64,000 nucleotides of DNA from positions 1 through 64,000 of the forward strand of contig UBNV01000014.1 of NCBI GenBank assembly GCA_900466945.1. Direction: 5' to 3'. This document shows positions 19,347-28,663 of the stretch, in pieces; the first letter of the stretch is position 1; every line of letters begins with the position of its first letter. The notes beneath the pieces were generated by a model that was given only the letters and a program-made list of their open reading frames with translations, was not told the origin of the DNA and did no database searches. This stretch comes from Hyphomicrobiales bacterium (GTDB taxonomy: Bacteria > Pseudomonadota > Alphaproteobacteria > Rhizobiales > Rhizobiaceae). The translations under genes were made by a program, and so were the position numbers.

Positions 19347-20345
19347 ATGATTGAAGTCGAACGCCTGAACATACTCCATCAGTACGGCATTCTTGATACG
19401 CCGCATGAGGAGCCTTTCGAACGGATCGCCGCCCTGGCGCGCCTGATCTTCGACACACCGATCGTGCTGATCTCGCTGCTCGATGACAATCGCCAATGGT
19501 TCAAATCGAATATCGGTCTGGACCTTCGCGAAACTGAACGCGAGCATGCCATATGCAACGAGACAATTCGCAGCGACGACGTTCTGGTAATTGCCGACAC
19601 GAGGCAGGATAGTCGGACGGCGCGAAACCCTTTCGTCATCGGAAACCCCTACGTCGCGTTTTATGCAGGCGCTCCGCTGGTGACTTCGGAAAAAGCACGC
19701 CTCGGTTCACTCTGCCTCATGGATCGTGAACCGCGACATTTCGACGAGCGACAAATGGCGATCCTGCAGTCGCTTGCAGCGCTGGTGATGAGGGAAATGG
19801 AACTCCGTCGACAAATCGATCAAGACTGGCTCACCGGTGCCACATCTCGTATGGCCTTCCACGGCACTTTGGAAAGGCTTGTCGAACGCATGGCGCCGCC
19901 ATCGATCGGCCTGCTCAGCTTCGATATCGACCACTTCAAACAGATCAACGACCGATTTGGTCACATGGCAGGCGATCGTGTGCTGATCGAAGTTGTGGAC
20001 GTGTGCCGTGGCGTTCTGCGTGATGGCGATGTTATCTCACGCATGGGAGGCGAGGAATTCGCTGTTCTCTTGCCGGGGGCCACGGCCAAAAGCGCGTTTG
20101 CCGTCGCCGAACGCCTGCGCCAGGCCATCGAAGGTTCGCGGCGACCAGAGGTAGATGGCGCTGTCACGGCGAGTTTTGGTGTCACCATGCTTGATAAGAG
20201 CGACCAGGGTCTGGCAGATCCCTTGCGGCGCGCGGACGAGGCACTCTATCGATCCAAGGCGAACGGCCGCAATCGGGTCACCTGTTCATGGGCCATGCCA
20301 GCGGAGATACCCGGTGGTGTTGGTAGGATGCGCAAGGGATCTTGA
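19347..20345 (+). CDS. GAF-GGDEF diguanylate cyclase
   Basis: 332-residue soluble signalling protein that should make cyclic di-GMP. An N-terminal GAF domain (about 20-155) of the type found in light- or redox-linked sensors is followed by a GGDEF domain whose active-site loop reads GGEEF (234-238). No RxxD inhibitory site is obvious just upstream of it. The ATG at 19347 follows AAGGAG at a good distance; an earlier GTG at 19317 has no such site. The gene stands alone between ocd and recX. A functional link to the giant adhesin is possible in principle, because such adhesins are often under c-di-GMP control, but nothing in the sequence ties the two together. Confidence 0.88.
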   Translation: MIEVERLNILHQYGILDTPHEEPFERIAALARLIFDTPIVLISLLDDNRQWFKSNIGLDLRETEREHAICNETIRSDDVLVIADTRQDSRTARNPFVIGNPYVAFYAGAPLVTSEKARLGSLCLMDREPRHFDERQMAILQSLAALVMREMELRRQIDQDWLTGATSRMAFHGTLERLVERMAPPSIGLLSFDIDHFKQINDRFGHMAGDRVLIEVVDVCRGVLRDGDVISRMGGEEFAVLLPGATAKSAFAVAERLRQAIEGSRRPEVDGAVTASFGVTMLDKSDQGLADPLRRADEALYRSKANGRNRVTCSWAMPAEIPGGVGRMRKGS

Positions 20346-20376
20346 AGCATTTAGTCGTCTCTGGGCAGGGATCTGT

Positions 20377-20934
20377 TCACGCCGGGCCGAGGAGAATGTC
20401 CTCGGCTTCTTCACGCTCCATGTCGAGTACGCGCTTGGCCAGATCGAAGCCGAAACCCTGGCGGGCGAAGGAGGCGATCTCCTTGCTCCAGCGGGCGTCG
20501 TCGGCTTCCACATCCGGCCGGCGGAAGGGCCCGAAAGCCTTCTTGCGCGCATAGACGACGGCCGAGCGAAAATCGTCGGCGTCCACAAGGACGGCCTCGA
20601 CGATACTGCGATCGACACCCTTCTCAGCCAGCTTGCGGGCAATCGCACGCTTGGAGCGGCCGCTGCGTGCCGCCGAATTCGTCCGGATCTCGGCGTAGTT
20701 CTGGTCGTCCAGCGCCTTCATGCTGCGGCCGAAGGCAAGAGCCGTTTCTGCCAGCGCATTCAGCTGCGCCTCGCTGATATCCTCGAACTTACTGCGCGCC
20801 TTGCGTCTAATGGCATCAGCGAGTTCGCGCTCGGTCATCATGCGCTTGGCAAGCCGGTAGGCAGCCGAGTTCTTCGCCCAGGCCAACATGCGTGGCGTTG
20901 GCTGATGTTCAGTGGCTTTCGACGGTTCGTCCAT
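20377..20934 (-). CDS. recX: Regulatory protein RecX
   Basis: 185-residue cytoplasmic modulator that binds RecA filaments and limits recombinase activity. The all-helical three-helix repeat pattern is visible: LAKRMMTERELADAIRRK, SKRAIARKLAEKGVD, and SFARQGFGFDLAKRVL at the C-terminus. Length is normal for rhizobial RecX. recA is not adjacent, which is common in this order. The frame ends 31 bp from the convergent GGDEF gene. Confidence 0.88.
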   Translation of the reverse strand: MDEPSKATEHQPTPRMLAWAKNSAAYRLAKRMMTERELADAIRRKARSKFEDISEAQLNALAETALAFGRSMKALDDQNYAEIRTNSAARSGRSKRAIARKLAEKGVDRSIVEAVLVDADDFRSAVVYARKKAFGPFRRPDVEADDARWSKEIASFARQGFGFDLAKRVLDMEREEAEDILLGPA

Positions 20935-20994
20935 GGACCCGGTCTCCCAACTTCGCGGGCGATCGTCAACAGGCTTCTGGACGGTCGGGATCGG

Positions 20995-21717
20995 TCAATG
21001 AGACCGCAGCCACTCCGCAAGCTCGGCCTCGGCGCGCTCCAGGGCGCTGTAGTTCAACAGCTTGCGCAGAAGCGCGACGGTTACGGCCCTTGCCCTCAGA
21101 TTGAAGCGTCCCTCGTCGCTATCCTCGACCGACATCTGGTAGACGCCGAGCTTCTCGTAAAGCTGCTGAAGACGGTTCTGGACGCTGCGGATGGACAGGC
21201 CCCTTCGGCGCGCGATCGTGCGGTCGGTGAGGCCGAGCGCGATGTCGACGAGGATCTCGTATTCGCTGTCGCTGAAGCCACGCACCTGGCCAAGGCTCTT
21301 CTGCTGCATGCCGCGCACCTCGCGGTCGATGACGCATTGCGCCTCGACGAAGATGCTGCGGAGCGCGAGTTTGAGGCGCTCGTCGGAAGCCGATTTGAGC
21401 ACGTAGCCGTAAGCCGCACCATCCGGCACGATGCGGGAGACGCCGCGGACATAGGCCTCGTCGGAATAGTTTGACCAGAAGAGGATACGGGTATCGGGTC
21501 GTTCCTTCCAGATGGTGCGCGCCGCTTCAATGCCGTTGCGGGCGTTCATCTGCAGGTCCATGACGACATGGGCGGACTTGTGGTCGCGCGCCAGACGCTC
21601 GCCTTCGGCCCCATTGCCGGCCTCGATGACCTTGTCGCATTCTGGAAGGGCGGCACAGACAGCCTCCAGAAGATAGGACCGATGCAGCGGATCGTCTTCG
21701 ACGATGAGAACCTTCAC
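20995..21717 (-). CDS. LuxR/NarL-type response regulator
   Basis: 240-residue two-component response regulator. The receiver domain (1-125) has the acidic pocket VEDD (7-10) and phospho-acceptor Asp54 (MDLQM). The C-terminal helix-turn-helix (about 165-215; LTDRTIARRRGLSIRSVQNR) is of the LuxR/NarL class. Its ATG overlaps the stop codon of the histidine kinase upstream by 4 bp, so the two form one operon and surely one phosphorelay. Target genes are unknown; the divergent sugar ABC operon is the nearest candidate. Confidence 0.9.
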   Translation of the reverse strand: MKVLIVEDDPLHRSYLLEAVCAALPECDKVIEAGNGAEGERLARDHKSAHVVMDLQMNARNGIEAARTIWKERPDTRILFWSNYSDEAYVRGVSRIVPDGAAYGYVLKSASDERLKLALRSIFVEAQCVIDREVRGMQQKSLGQVRGFSDSEYEILVDIALGLTDRTIARRRGLSIRSVQNRLQQLYEKLGVYQMSVEDSDEGRFNLRARAVTVALLRKLLNYSALERAEAELAEWLRSH

Positions 21718-22958
21718 TTGGATTCCTCCAACAATCCTGCCTTGGCGAGGGTGAGCGGCATCTGCACGCGCATCACAGTCCCTTTGCCCTCGCGCGCCGT
21801 GCCTAGCGTCAGCTTGGCGGAAATCAGCCGCGCCCGCGTCACCATATTGTCGATCCCGCCGCCGGCGCTGCGATCCGAGCGGGAAAGCCCCTGCCCGTCA
21901 TCGGCCACCTCGATCGTCAGGGCATGTGCCGTACTCTTCAACTTCAACTCCAGGACATTTGCCTGCGCGTGGCGCACGGCGTTGTTGATGGCTTCCTGCG
22001 CAATTCGGAACAGGGCGATGCGGACAGACTGGTCGATGGTGTCGATCAAACCGTCCGTGTCGTCGCTGAGGCTCCAGGCAAGCTGCGAACCGTGATCGCG
22101 CACGGCGCGGTCGAGATGGTTCTCGATGGCGTGGGCAAAGCCGAAGAGTTGCAGCACGGAGGGCTTGGCCTCTTCGATGATTTCGCGAAGATCCTGCATG
22201 CAATGCTGCAGGCCGCGTCCGACCGGCTCCAGCGCCTCGCCCTTCACCTCGCCTTCTTGCATCAGCCGATCGATACGCCGCGACAAGCGGGTGAGGTCGG
22301 CGAGCGTCTGATCGTGCAGATCCATGCCAATGCGCTGCCGCTCGCGTTCCAAGGCTTCGGTCAGGCTCAAGGCACCGGCCCGCAGCCCTTCCTCGCGGGC
22401 GCGCGCCTCCGCTTCGACGATCGCCGACTGCTTGGCCTGTTCGGCGGCCCTCAAGGCAAAGAAATAGGGCGCGAGCAGATCCGCGATCGACTGGGCATTG
22501 GCCACGTCCTGCTCGGTATAGAAACCGACCGCATGCGACGAGCAGCTGAGCGCGCCGATGACCTCACCGCGCACCTTGAGCGGCACATGGAGACGGCTGC
22601 GCAGATTGTGCTCGAAGATCGGGCGGGTGAAGGGCGTGTCGACGTGGTAGCGCGTCTCCTGCTGGGCATCATCCGTCAAAAGGAAGTCGATCTCGCCCCA
22701 GAGCAGGGTGCGGATCGGGCTGCTCGCCACGGGAGCGGGCGTGGTTTGGCCCCAGAAGGTGTCGAGGCCGGTCTCGTAAGCCGTGTGGTAAAGGCCGTTG
22801 ACCATGGTGATGCAGACATCGAGGTGGTCATGCGGCACGATATGCGATACTTCGACGCCTACGGCCTTGATGGCCGAGCGGAAATCGAGCTGCCCCGCCA
22901 GGAGCCGCGAAATGCCGAGATAGTGATCGAGCAGCGCTGACGGCGCGATCTTGAGCAT
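21714..22958 (-). CDS. GAF-domain histidine kinase (HisKA_3 class)
   Basis: 414-residue cytosolic sensor kinase without membrane segments. A GAF domain covers about 25-170. The dimerisation/phospho-acceptor helix contains His215 in GMDLHDQTLADL. The HATPase domain at about 300-405 has the N box EAINNAVRHA and the G box DDGQGL. This architecture goes with NarL-type partners such as the gene it overlaps. The signal is probably an intracellular small molecule. It is divergent from the sugar ABC transporter, with two palindromes in the shared control region. Confidence 0.9.
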   Translation of the reverse strand: MLKIAPSALLDHYLGISRLLAGQLDFRSAIKAVGVEVSHIVPHDHLDVCITMVNGLYHTAYETGLDTFWGQTTPAPVASSPIRTLLWGEIDFLLTDDAQQETRYHVDTPFTRPIFEHNLRSRLHVPLKVRGEVIGALSCSSHAVGFYTEQDVANAQSIADLLAPYFFALRAAEQAKQSAIVEAEARAREEGLRAGALSLTEALERERQRIGMDLHDQTLADLTRLSRRIDRLMQEGEVKGEALEPVGRGLQHCMQDLREIIEEAKPSVLQLFGFAHAIENHLDRAVRDHGSQLAWSLSDDTDGLIDTIDQSVRIALFRIAQEAINNAVRHAQANVLELKLKSTAHALTIEVADDGQGLSRSDRSAGGGIDNMVTRARLISAKLTLGTAREGKGTVMRVQMPLTLAKAGLLEESK

Positions 22959-23025
22959 GATGTCCTCCCCGCGACCACTCCCACGGCCGCATCTCCTTCA
23001 TAACACATCTCGATAGGGTGGTCGT

Positions 23026-23043
23026 CCTGCGGGATCCCGCAGG
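23026..23043. promoter_or_regulatory. 18-bp perfect palindrome in the kinase/sugar-ABC control region
   Basis: CCTGCGGGATCCCGCAGG is a perfect palindrome. With the neighbouring dyad at 23047 it shares the half-site TGCGGGA. Possible binding site of the response regulator encoded at 20995. Confidence 0.45.
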
Positions 23044-23046
23044 CTG

Positions 23047-23063
23047 TTGCGTAATTCCCGCAA
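23047..23063. promoter_or_regulatory. Second dyad in the kinase/sugar-ABC control region
   Basis: TTGCG-N7-CGCAA, four bases after the 18-bp palindrome. Read on the minus strand it contains TTGCGGGAA, so it carries the same half-site. Confidence 0.4.
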
Positions 23064-23216
23064 ACGTCCTGCCGTCCCCAACCTGTACAGGCGTCCCTGT
23101 TGCCTCCATCCTGATCCTGCCGAGAAGAGGAACTCGGCGGGGAATTCAGACCGGGCCACGTCCGGCTGTTTGGAGGAAACCGGCGCCAAGAGCGCTGGAC
23201 AACAGGGAGTGAGATC

Positions 23217-24233
23217 ATGAAGACCAGCAGATACCTTCTGGCGAGCGCGGCACTTTGCCTTATCGCCACATCCATGCCCGCAATGGCCGATACCTCGGCC
23301 AAGAAGATTGCCCTTTCGAACAACTATGCCGGTAATTCCTGGCGTCAGGCCATGCTGACCAGCTGGGAAAAGGTGACAGGTGAGGCCGTGAAGGCCGGAC
23401 AGGTCGCAGCCGCCGACGCCTTCACGACCGCCGAAAACCAGGCCACCGAGCAGGCAGCCCAGATCCAGAACATGATCCTGCAGGGCTATGATGCCATCGT
23501 GATCAACGCGGCCTCGCCGACGGCACTGAACGGCGCCGTCAAGGAAGCCTGTGACGCCGGCATCACCGTCGTCTCCTTCGACGGTATCGTCACCGAACCC
23601 TGCGCCTGGCGCATCGCGGTCGACTTCAAGGAAATGGGCCGCAGCCAGGTCGAATATCTCTCCGGCAAGCTGCCGCAGGGCGGAAACCTGCTCGAGATCC
23701 GCGGCCTTGCCGGCGTCTTCGTTGATGACGAAATCTCGGCTGGCATCCATGAAGGCGTGAAGCAGTTCCCGCAGTTCAAGATCGTCGGCTCCGTGCATGG
23801 CGACTGGGCGCAGGACGTCGCGCAGAAGGCCGTGGCCGGCATCCTGCCAAGCCTGCCGGAACTGGTCGGCGTCGTGACCCAGGGTGGTGATGGCTATGGT
23901 GCCGCCCAGGCGATCGCGGCTGCCAACCGTCCGATGCCCGTCATCGTCATGGGCAACCGCGAGGACGAGCTGAAGTGGTGGAAGGAACAGAAGGACGCCA
24001 ACAAGTATGAGACCATGTCGGTCTCGATTGCGCCCGGCGTATCCACGCTTGCTTTCTGGGTCGCTCAGCAGATCCTCGACGGCAAGGAAGTGAAGAAGGA
24101 CCTCGTGGTGCCCTTCCTGCGCATCGACCAGGACAACCTCGAAGCCAACCTGGCCAACACTCAGGCCGGCGGCGTCGCCAATGTCGAGTATTCGCTCGAA
24201 GACGCCCAGAAGGTAATCGCGTCCGCCAAGTGA
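23217..24233 (+). CDS. Sugar ABC transporter substrate-binding protein
   Basis: 338-residue periplasmic binding protein of the ribose/galactose family (Peripl_BP_4). The signal peptide is cut after about residue 24 (PAMA-DTS). QIQNMILQGYDAIVINAASPT and GITVVSFDGIV are typical hinge and ligand-loop segments. The first gene of a five-gene operon (binding protein, ATPase, two permeases, lactonase). The substrate cannot be read from the sequence; the lactonase at the end suggests an aldose. AGGGAGTGAG precedes the ATG. Confidence 0.88.
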   Translation: MKTSRYLLASAALCLIATSMPAMADTSAKKIALSNNYAGNSWRQAMLTSWEKVTGEAVKAGQVAAADAFTTAENQATEQAAQIQNMILQGYDAIVINAASPTALNGAVKEACDAGITVVSFDGIVTEPCAWRIAVDFKEMGRSQVEYLSGKLPQGGNLLEIRGLAGVFVDDEISAGIHEGVKQFPQFKIVGSVHGDWAQDVAQKAVAGILPSLPELVGVVTQGGDGYGAAQAIAAANRPMPVIVMGNREDELKWWKEQKDANKYETMSVSIAPGVSTLAFWVAQQILDGKEVKKDLVVPFLRIDQDNLEANLANTQAGGVANVEYSLEDAQKVIASAK

Positions 24234-24255
24234 TCGAATGGAAAACCTCCCCGGA

Positions 24256-24279
24256 CCGTCCGGCCTTCGGGCCGGGCGG
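24256..24279 (+). terminator. UUCG hairpin between binding-protein and ATPase genes
   Basis: CCGTCCGGCC-TTCG-GGCCGGGCGG forms a 10-bp stem capped by the very stable cUUCGg tetraloop, 23 bp after the binding-protein stop. No T-run follows, so it is more likely an mRNA-stabilising or partial attenuating element than a full terminator. Confidence 0.65.
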
Positions 24280-24320
24280 GATGGGGAACCCTTGGCGCAT
24301 GAGTGAGAGAGTTGTTCAGA

Positions 24321-25787
24321 ATGAATGCCATGCTCGATAAGGGCGATGGACGGCCCGTCGTCAGCGTTACCGATGCAAGAGTGAGTTTCGGCGCGGTGAA
24401 GGCGCTTGACGGCGTCACGCTGGACATCGGGGCTGGAGAATGCGTCGGCCTCGTCGGCCACAATGGCGCCGGCAAATCCACCATCGTCAACGTCATCAAT
24501 GGCGGGCTCAGCCCGCATGAGGGCACCATCCGGTACGGTCATGGCAGCGGGGGTCACGGCATCAATGCTGCGCGCGAGGCCGGTATTCGCTGCGTCTTCC
24601 AGGAACTGTCGCTCTGCCCGAACCTCACGATCGTGGAAAACACCCGCGTGATGCATCGCAGCCTGAAAGGCTGGGGTTGGCGCAAGCGGGGTGCGGCCCT
24701 GATCGAGAGCAAATTGCAGGAAATCTTCCCGGGTCATTCGATCGATTGCCACGAGGCCGTCGGCACACTCACCATCGCGGAACGCCAGATGGTGGAGATC
24801 GCGATCACCTTCTGTGAGATCGGCAGCCCTGTCCGTCTCGTCATTCTGGACGAGCCGACGTCGTCGCTCGATGCGCGGCTTGCCGAGCAGCTGCTCGCCT
24901 ATGTCGAGCGCTTCGTCCGCGATGGCGGGTCTATTCTTTTCATCTCCCATATTCTCGGCGAGATACTCTCGGTCTCCAGCCGCATCGTCGTCATGAAGGA
25001 CGGCAGGGTGGTCAGCCAGAGGCCGGCCGAGGAGTTTTCGGAACATGGCCTGATTGAGGCCATGGGCAGCGTGGTGAAGACGCGCGAGGGCCGCACACAC
25101 CTGCAGAGGACGGACACGGCAAGTGTGCTGACCGCAGCGCCGGTGCGCGGACGCGGCCTCCCCTTCCAGGCCATGAAGGGTGAAATCGTCGGTTTTGCCG
25201 GTCTCGGCGGGCACGGCCAGACGGACATGCTGGTCGGCCTCTTCGAATCCCGAACCGGCAACTGGCTGCGGGCTGATGACCCCGAGGTCGCCTTCGTCGC
25301 CGGCGACCGTGCGGTGAACGGCACCTTCACGCTGTGGAGTATTCTTCGAAACCTCAGCATTGGCATACTGCCAGATCTGTCGCGGCTGCAGACCCTGGAT
25401 TTCAATCGGGAGGAGACGCTAGGGCAGACCTGGAAGGATCGGATCGGCATCCGCACCCCCGACATGGACAATCCGATCCTGTCGCTCTCGGGCGGAAACC
25501 AGCAGAAGGTTCTCTTCGCCCGGGCACTGGCCAGTCGTGCACCAGTGGTCCTGATGGACGACCCGATGCGCGGCGTCGATTTCGGCACCAAGCAGGAGGT
25601 CTATGCCATCCTGCGTCAGGAGGCTGACGCCGGGCGGACCTTCGTCTGGTACTCGACCGAGATGGACGAGGTCTGCCTCTGCGACCGCGTCTATGTGTTC
25701 AACAACGGCATGATCGTTGCCGAACTGAAGGGCGACGAGGTGACGGAAGAAAACATCCTCTCCGCCTCCTTCCAGGAGGCCGCATGA
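24321..25787 (+). CDS. Sugar ABC transporter ATP-binding protein (RbsA type)
   Basis: 488-residue double ATPase that energises the sugar importer. The first nucleotide-binding domain has Walker [10 protein letters not shown] (about 46-54), the degenerate signature [12 protein letters not shown] and Walker [13 protein letters not shown]. The second domain, as usual in this family, has lost Walker A ([11 protein letters not shown]) but keeps LSGGNQQKV and [11 protein letters not shown]. The ATG at 24321 follows GAGAGAG; a GTG at 24303 would add six residues. It overlaps the next gene by 4 bp. Confidence 0.9.
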   Translation: MNAMLDKGDGRPVVSVTDARVSFGAVKALDGVTLDIGAGECVGLVGHNGAGKSTIVNVINGGLSPHEGTIRYGHGSGGHGINAAREAGIRCVFQELSLCPNLTIVENTRVMHRSLKGWGWRKRGAALIESKLQEIFPGHSIDCHEAVGTLTIAERQMVEIAITFCEIGSPVRLVILDEPTSSLDARLAEQLLAYVERFVRDGGSILFISHILGEILSVSSRIVVMKDGRVVSQRPAEEFSEHGLIEAMGSVVKTREGRTHLQRTDTASVLTAAPVRGRGLPFQAMKGEIVGFAGLGGHGQTDMLVGLFESRTGNWLRADDPEVAFVAGDRAVNGTFTLWSILRNLSIGILPDLSRLQTLDFNREETLGQTWKDRIGIRTPDMDNPILSLSGGNQQKVLFARALASRAPVVLMDDPMRGVDFGTKQEVYAILRQEADAGRTFVWYSTEMDEVCLCDRVYVFNNGMIVAELKGDEVTEENILSASFQEAA

Positions 25788-26731
25788 CGAAGTTCTTCTC
25801 AGCTGATGGCCTGCGCCTGCTGATCCCGGCCCTTTCGCTGGTCGGTTTGCTCGCCGCGGTCTTCTATCTCCAGCCAAGAGCCATGAGTTATACGGGGCTC
25901 AACCTGCTGTTCAATCTCGCGGTGCCGATCGCGCTCGCGACCATTGCGCAGATGCTGATCATGACGGTCAACGACCTGGATCTGTCGATGGGCACCTTCG
26001 TCAGCTTCGTAGCCTGTGTGACGGCGACCTTCCTGCAGTCGTCGCCCATGCTGGGTGTCCTCATTCTGATGGCAGCCATCGGCGTCTATGCGCTGATTGG
26101 TGTGATGATCCATCTTCGGGATCTGCCGTCGATTGTCGTGACGCTCGGAATGAGTTTCATCTGGGGTGGGCTTGCCGTCCTTATCCTGCCGGCACCCGGC
26201 GGTGAGGCGCCTGGCTGGATCCGGACGATCATGACGGTCAAGCCGCCGCTGCTGCCTATGGCGATTGTCGCCAGCATCCTGATCGCCGTTGTCAGCCACT
26301 ATGTCATCATGCGCTCGTCCTTCGGTGTCGTCTTGCGCGGGGTGGGTGGCAATAGCCGCTCCGTTGCCCGGGCCGGATGGTCGATCATCGGTGCTCGGGC
26401 GGCCGTCTATGGTCTTGCCGGGTTCTTCGCGGTGCTCGCCGGCATGGCGCTGGTGGGGCTGACCACCTCAGCCGACGCCAATATCGCGCTGCGCTATACG
26501 CTGCTCTCGATCGCCGGCGTCATTCTCGGCGGCGGTGAATTCGTCGGCGGGCGCGTCTCGCCCATCGGTGCCGTTATCGGCGCGCTGACGCTGACGCTTG
26601 CGGGTTCCTTCCTGTCCTTCCTCAGGATTTCGCCGGACTGGCAGATCGGCGCGCAGGGCGCGATCCTGATCCTGGTGCTGACGCTGCGTCTTGCCCTCAA
26701 TCGCGCCGAAGGCCGGAAGGGCAAGTCATGA
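25784..26731 (+). CDS. Sugar ABC transporter permease 1
   Basis: 315-residue BPD_transp_2 (RbsC-like) inner-membrane protein with about eight to ten hydrophobic segments. [13 protein letters not shown] (about 64-76) and the late [19 protein letters not shown] loop are family hallmarks. It overlaps both neighbours by 4 bp (ATGA), so the operon is tightly coupled. It presumably forms a heterodimer with permease 2. Confidence 0.9.
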   Translation: MTKFFSADGLRLLIPALSLVGLLAAVFYLQPRAMSYTGLNLLFNLAVPIALATIAQMLIMTVNDLDLSMGTFVSFVACVTATFLQSSPMLGVLILMAAIGVYALIGVMIHLRDLPSIVVTLGMSFIWGGLAVLILPAPGGEAPGWIRTIMTVKPPLLPMAIVASILIAVVSHYVIMRSSFGVVLRGVGGNSRSVARAGWSIIGARAAVYGLAGFFAVLAGMALVGLTTSADANIALRYTLLSIAGVILGGGEFVGGRVSPIGAVIGALTLTLAGSFLSFLRISPDWQIGAQGAILILVLTLRLALNRAEGRKGKS

Positions 26732-27681
26732 CCCAGGCACTCTCCACACTCTTCTCCCGGACCTGGATCTGGTCCTTCATTGCCGCAGCCAGCGTCTTCC
26801 TCGTCACCATCGTCTTCACAGGCGGGGCGAGCACCGTCGGTCTCGCTCAGGCGGCCCTCACCTTCGGAGCCTTCTCGGTGCTGGTCGGCCTCGGCCAGAT
26901 GCTGGTGATCACGCTTGGTCCGGGCAATATCGACCTTTCGGTTCCCGCCAACATGACGCTTGCCGCGACGGTCTCGCTGAAGGTGATGAACGTCGAGAAC
27001 AGCATGATCCTGACCGGGCTTGTCGTTGCCATCGGAGTCGGGATCGCGATCGGCATCGGCAATTACGCGCTGATCAAGCTGCTGCGCATCCCGCCCATCA
27101 TCGCGACGCTGTCGATGAGCTTCATCGTGCAGTCGACGGCGATCTGGACAAACCGGGGACTGCGCATCAAGCCGCCAAGCTGGCTTGCCGACTTCACCAC
27201 TTCTTCGACTGTGGGCGTCCCGAATGTCGCACTCGTCGCCTTGGTGCTCTCGGCGATCGCCTGGTATGTCATCAATCGCACCGTCTATGGACGCTCAATC
27301 GCTGCGATCGGCCAGAGCATCCGCGCCGCCCGCATGGCCGGCATCCCGATCGACGGCACGCGGCTTCTCACATACCTGCTCTGCGCCGTGCTCGCCTCGC
27401 TCTGCGGCTATCTGCTTGCCAGCTTTTCCGGCGGTGCGGCACTCAACATGGGCACGGAATATCTCCTGATGTCGATCGCCGTCGTCGTGATCGGCGGCAC
27501 GGCGGTCGCCGGCGGCAATTCGAATGTTCCGGGGATATGGGGCGCCTCGCTCTTCATGTTCCTTGTCGTTTCGATGCTTAATACCTACGGCTTTGGAGCA
27601 GGGATCCGCCTCATTCTCACCGGTCTCATCATCATCGCCGTCATCATGCTGCCGACCACGCGCAGCGTCGGCAAAACCTGA
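26728..27681 (+). CDS. Sugar ABC transporter permease 2
   Basis: 317-residue RbsC-like permease, paralogous to the preceding gene. GPGNIDLSVPANMTL (about 68-82) corresponds to the substrate-channel motif. GGTAVAGGNSNVPGIWGA (about 255-272) is the conserved cytoplasmic coupling loop region. It starts within the stop codon of permease 1. About eight or more membrane segments. Confidence 0.9.
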   Translation: MTQALSTLFSRTWIWSFIAAASVFLVTIVFTGGASTVGLAQAALTFGAFSVLVGLGQMLVITLGPGNIDLSVPANMTLAATVSLKVMNVENSMILTGLVVAIGVGIAIGIGNYALIKLLRIPPIIATLSMSFIVQSTAIWTNRGLRIKPPSWLADFTTSSTVGVPNVALVALVLSAIAWYVINRTVYGRSIAAIGQSIRAARMAGIPIDGTRLLTYLLCAVLASLCGYLLASFSGGAALNMGTEYLLMSIAVVVIGGTAVAGGNSNVPGIWGASLFMFLVVSMLNTYGFGAGIRLILTGLIIIAVIMLPTTRSVGKT

Positions 27682-27701
27682 AGCCCTGCCAGGATCGTCC
27701 C

Positions 27702-28613
27702 ATGGAAAACCCGCATTACGAGATCCGTGACCCCCGCTTCTGCGACCTGCTCGTGTCCAGCGCCGGCCTGGATGAGCTTTACACCGGCTGCCGATGGGCC
27801 GAGGGTCCCGTCTGGTTCAACGATGGCGGCTACCTCTTGTTCAGCGACATTCCGAACGAGCGCGTGCTGCGCTGGATCGAGGGTGCCGGAACCTCCGTCT
27901 ATCGCGCGCCGTCACAGTTCATCAACGGCAATACGCGCGACCGCGAGGGACGGCTCGTGTCCTGTGAACACGGCGGGCGCCGCGTCATCCGCACCGAAAT
28001 CGACGGGACGATCACCACGCTTGCCGATCGCTACCAGGGCAAGCGGCTGAATTCCCCCAATGACGTGGTGGTGACGTCGGACGGCAGCGTGTGGTTCAGC
28101 GACCCGTCTTACGGCATTCTCTCCGACTACGAAGGCTACAAGGCCGACGAGGAACAGGCGAGCCGCAATGTTTACCGGCTCGATCCTGCGACCGGCGAGC
28201 ACTCCGTCATGGTCGACGACTTCCTGCAGCCGAACGGGCTCTGCTTCTCGCCCGACGAGCGCTTGCTCTACATCGCCGATTCCGGCGCAAGCCACAAACC
28301 GGACGCGCCACGGCATATTCGCGTCTTCGATGTGACCGAAGACCAACGCCTGACCAATGGACGCGTCTTTGCCCATATCGACAAGGGCATCCCCGACGGC
28401 ATGCGGACGGACGTGGAAGGCAACCTCTGGTCCAGCGCCGCCGACGGCGTGCACTGCTTCCATCCCGATGGCACGCTGCTCGGCAAGATCCTCGTGCCAC
28501 AGGCGGTCGCCAACCTGACCTTCGGCGGGCCACGCCGGAACCGCCTGTTCATCACGGCGTCGACCTCGCTCTATGCGATCTATACCGCGACGCGGGGCGC
28601 GCAGGTTCCCTAA
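27702..28613 (+). CDS. SMP-30/gluconolactonase family lactonase
   Basis: 303-residue six-bladed beta-propeller of the SMP-30/gluconolactonase/LRE family, likely hydrolysing a sugar lactone in the cytoplasm. The N-terminal CRWAEGPVWF carries the metal-binding Glu. NSPNDVVV (about 110-117) and LYIADSGAS (about 188-196) provide the Asn and Asp metal ligands, and GIPDGMRTDVEGNLW (about 229-243) is diagnostic. It follows the transporter by 20 bp and is its probable metabolic partner. The exact lactone is unknown. Confidence 0.88.
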   Translation: MENPHYEIRDPRFCDLLVSSAGLDELYTGCRWAEGPVWFNDGGYLLFSDIPNERVLRWIEGAGTSVYRAPSQFINGNTRDREGRLVSCEHGGRRVIRTEIDGTITTLADRYQGKRLNSPNDVVVTSDGSVWFSDPSYGILSDYEGYKADEEQASRNVYRLDPATGEHSVMVDDFLQPNGLCFSPDERLLYIADSGASHKPDAPRHIRVFDVTEDQRLTNGRVFAHIDKGIPDGMRTDVEGNLWSSAADGVHCFHPDGTLLGKILVPQAVANLTFGGPRRNRLFITASTSLYAIYTATRGAQVP

Positions 28614-28625
28614 GTTGAAGTGTAG

Positions 28626-28657
28626 TATTGGCGCCTGCGCTCAGGCAGACGCCAATA
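28626..28657. terminator. Hairpin between convergent lactonase and allophanate hydrolase genes
   Basis: TATTGGCG and CGCCAATA are perfect complements, and an inner CTG/CAG pair lengthens the stem. It fills the 50-bp gap between two convergent genes, where a bidirectional terminator is expected. T-runs are weak on both sides. Confidence 0.5.
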
Positions 28658-28663
28658 GAACCC

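Noticed and set aside
19347-20345. Direct control of the adhesin by the GGDEF protein at 19.3 kb
   Set aside because: Plausible in general for retained adhesins, but the genes are 9 kb apart in different operons and no sequence evidence connects them.
22998-25214. 738-codon minus-strand frame opposite the sugar binding-protein and ATPase genes
   Set aside because: Shadow frame. The plus-strand genes have full family motifs and tight operon spacing.
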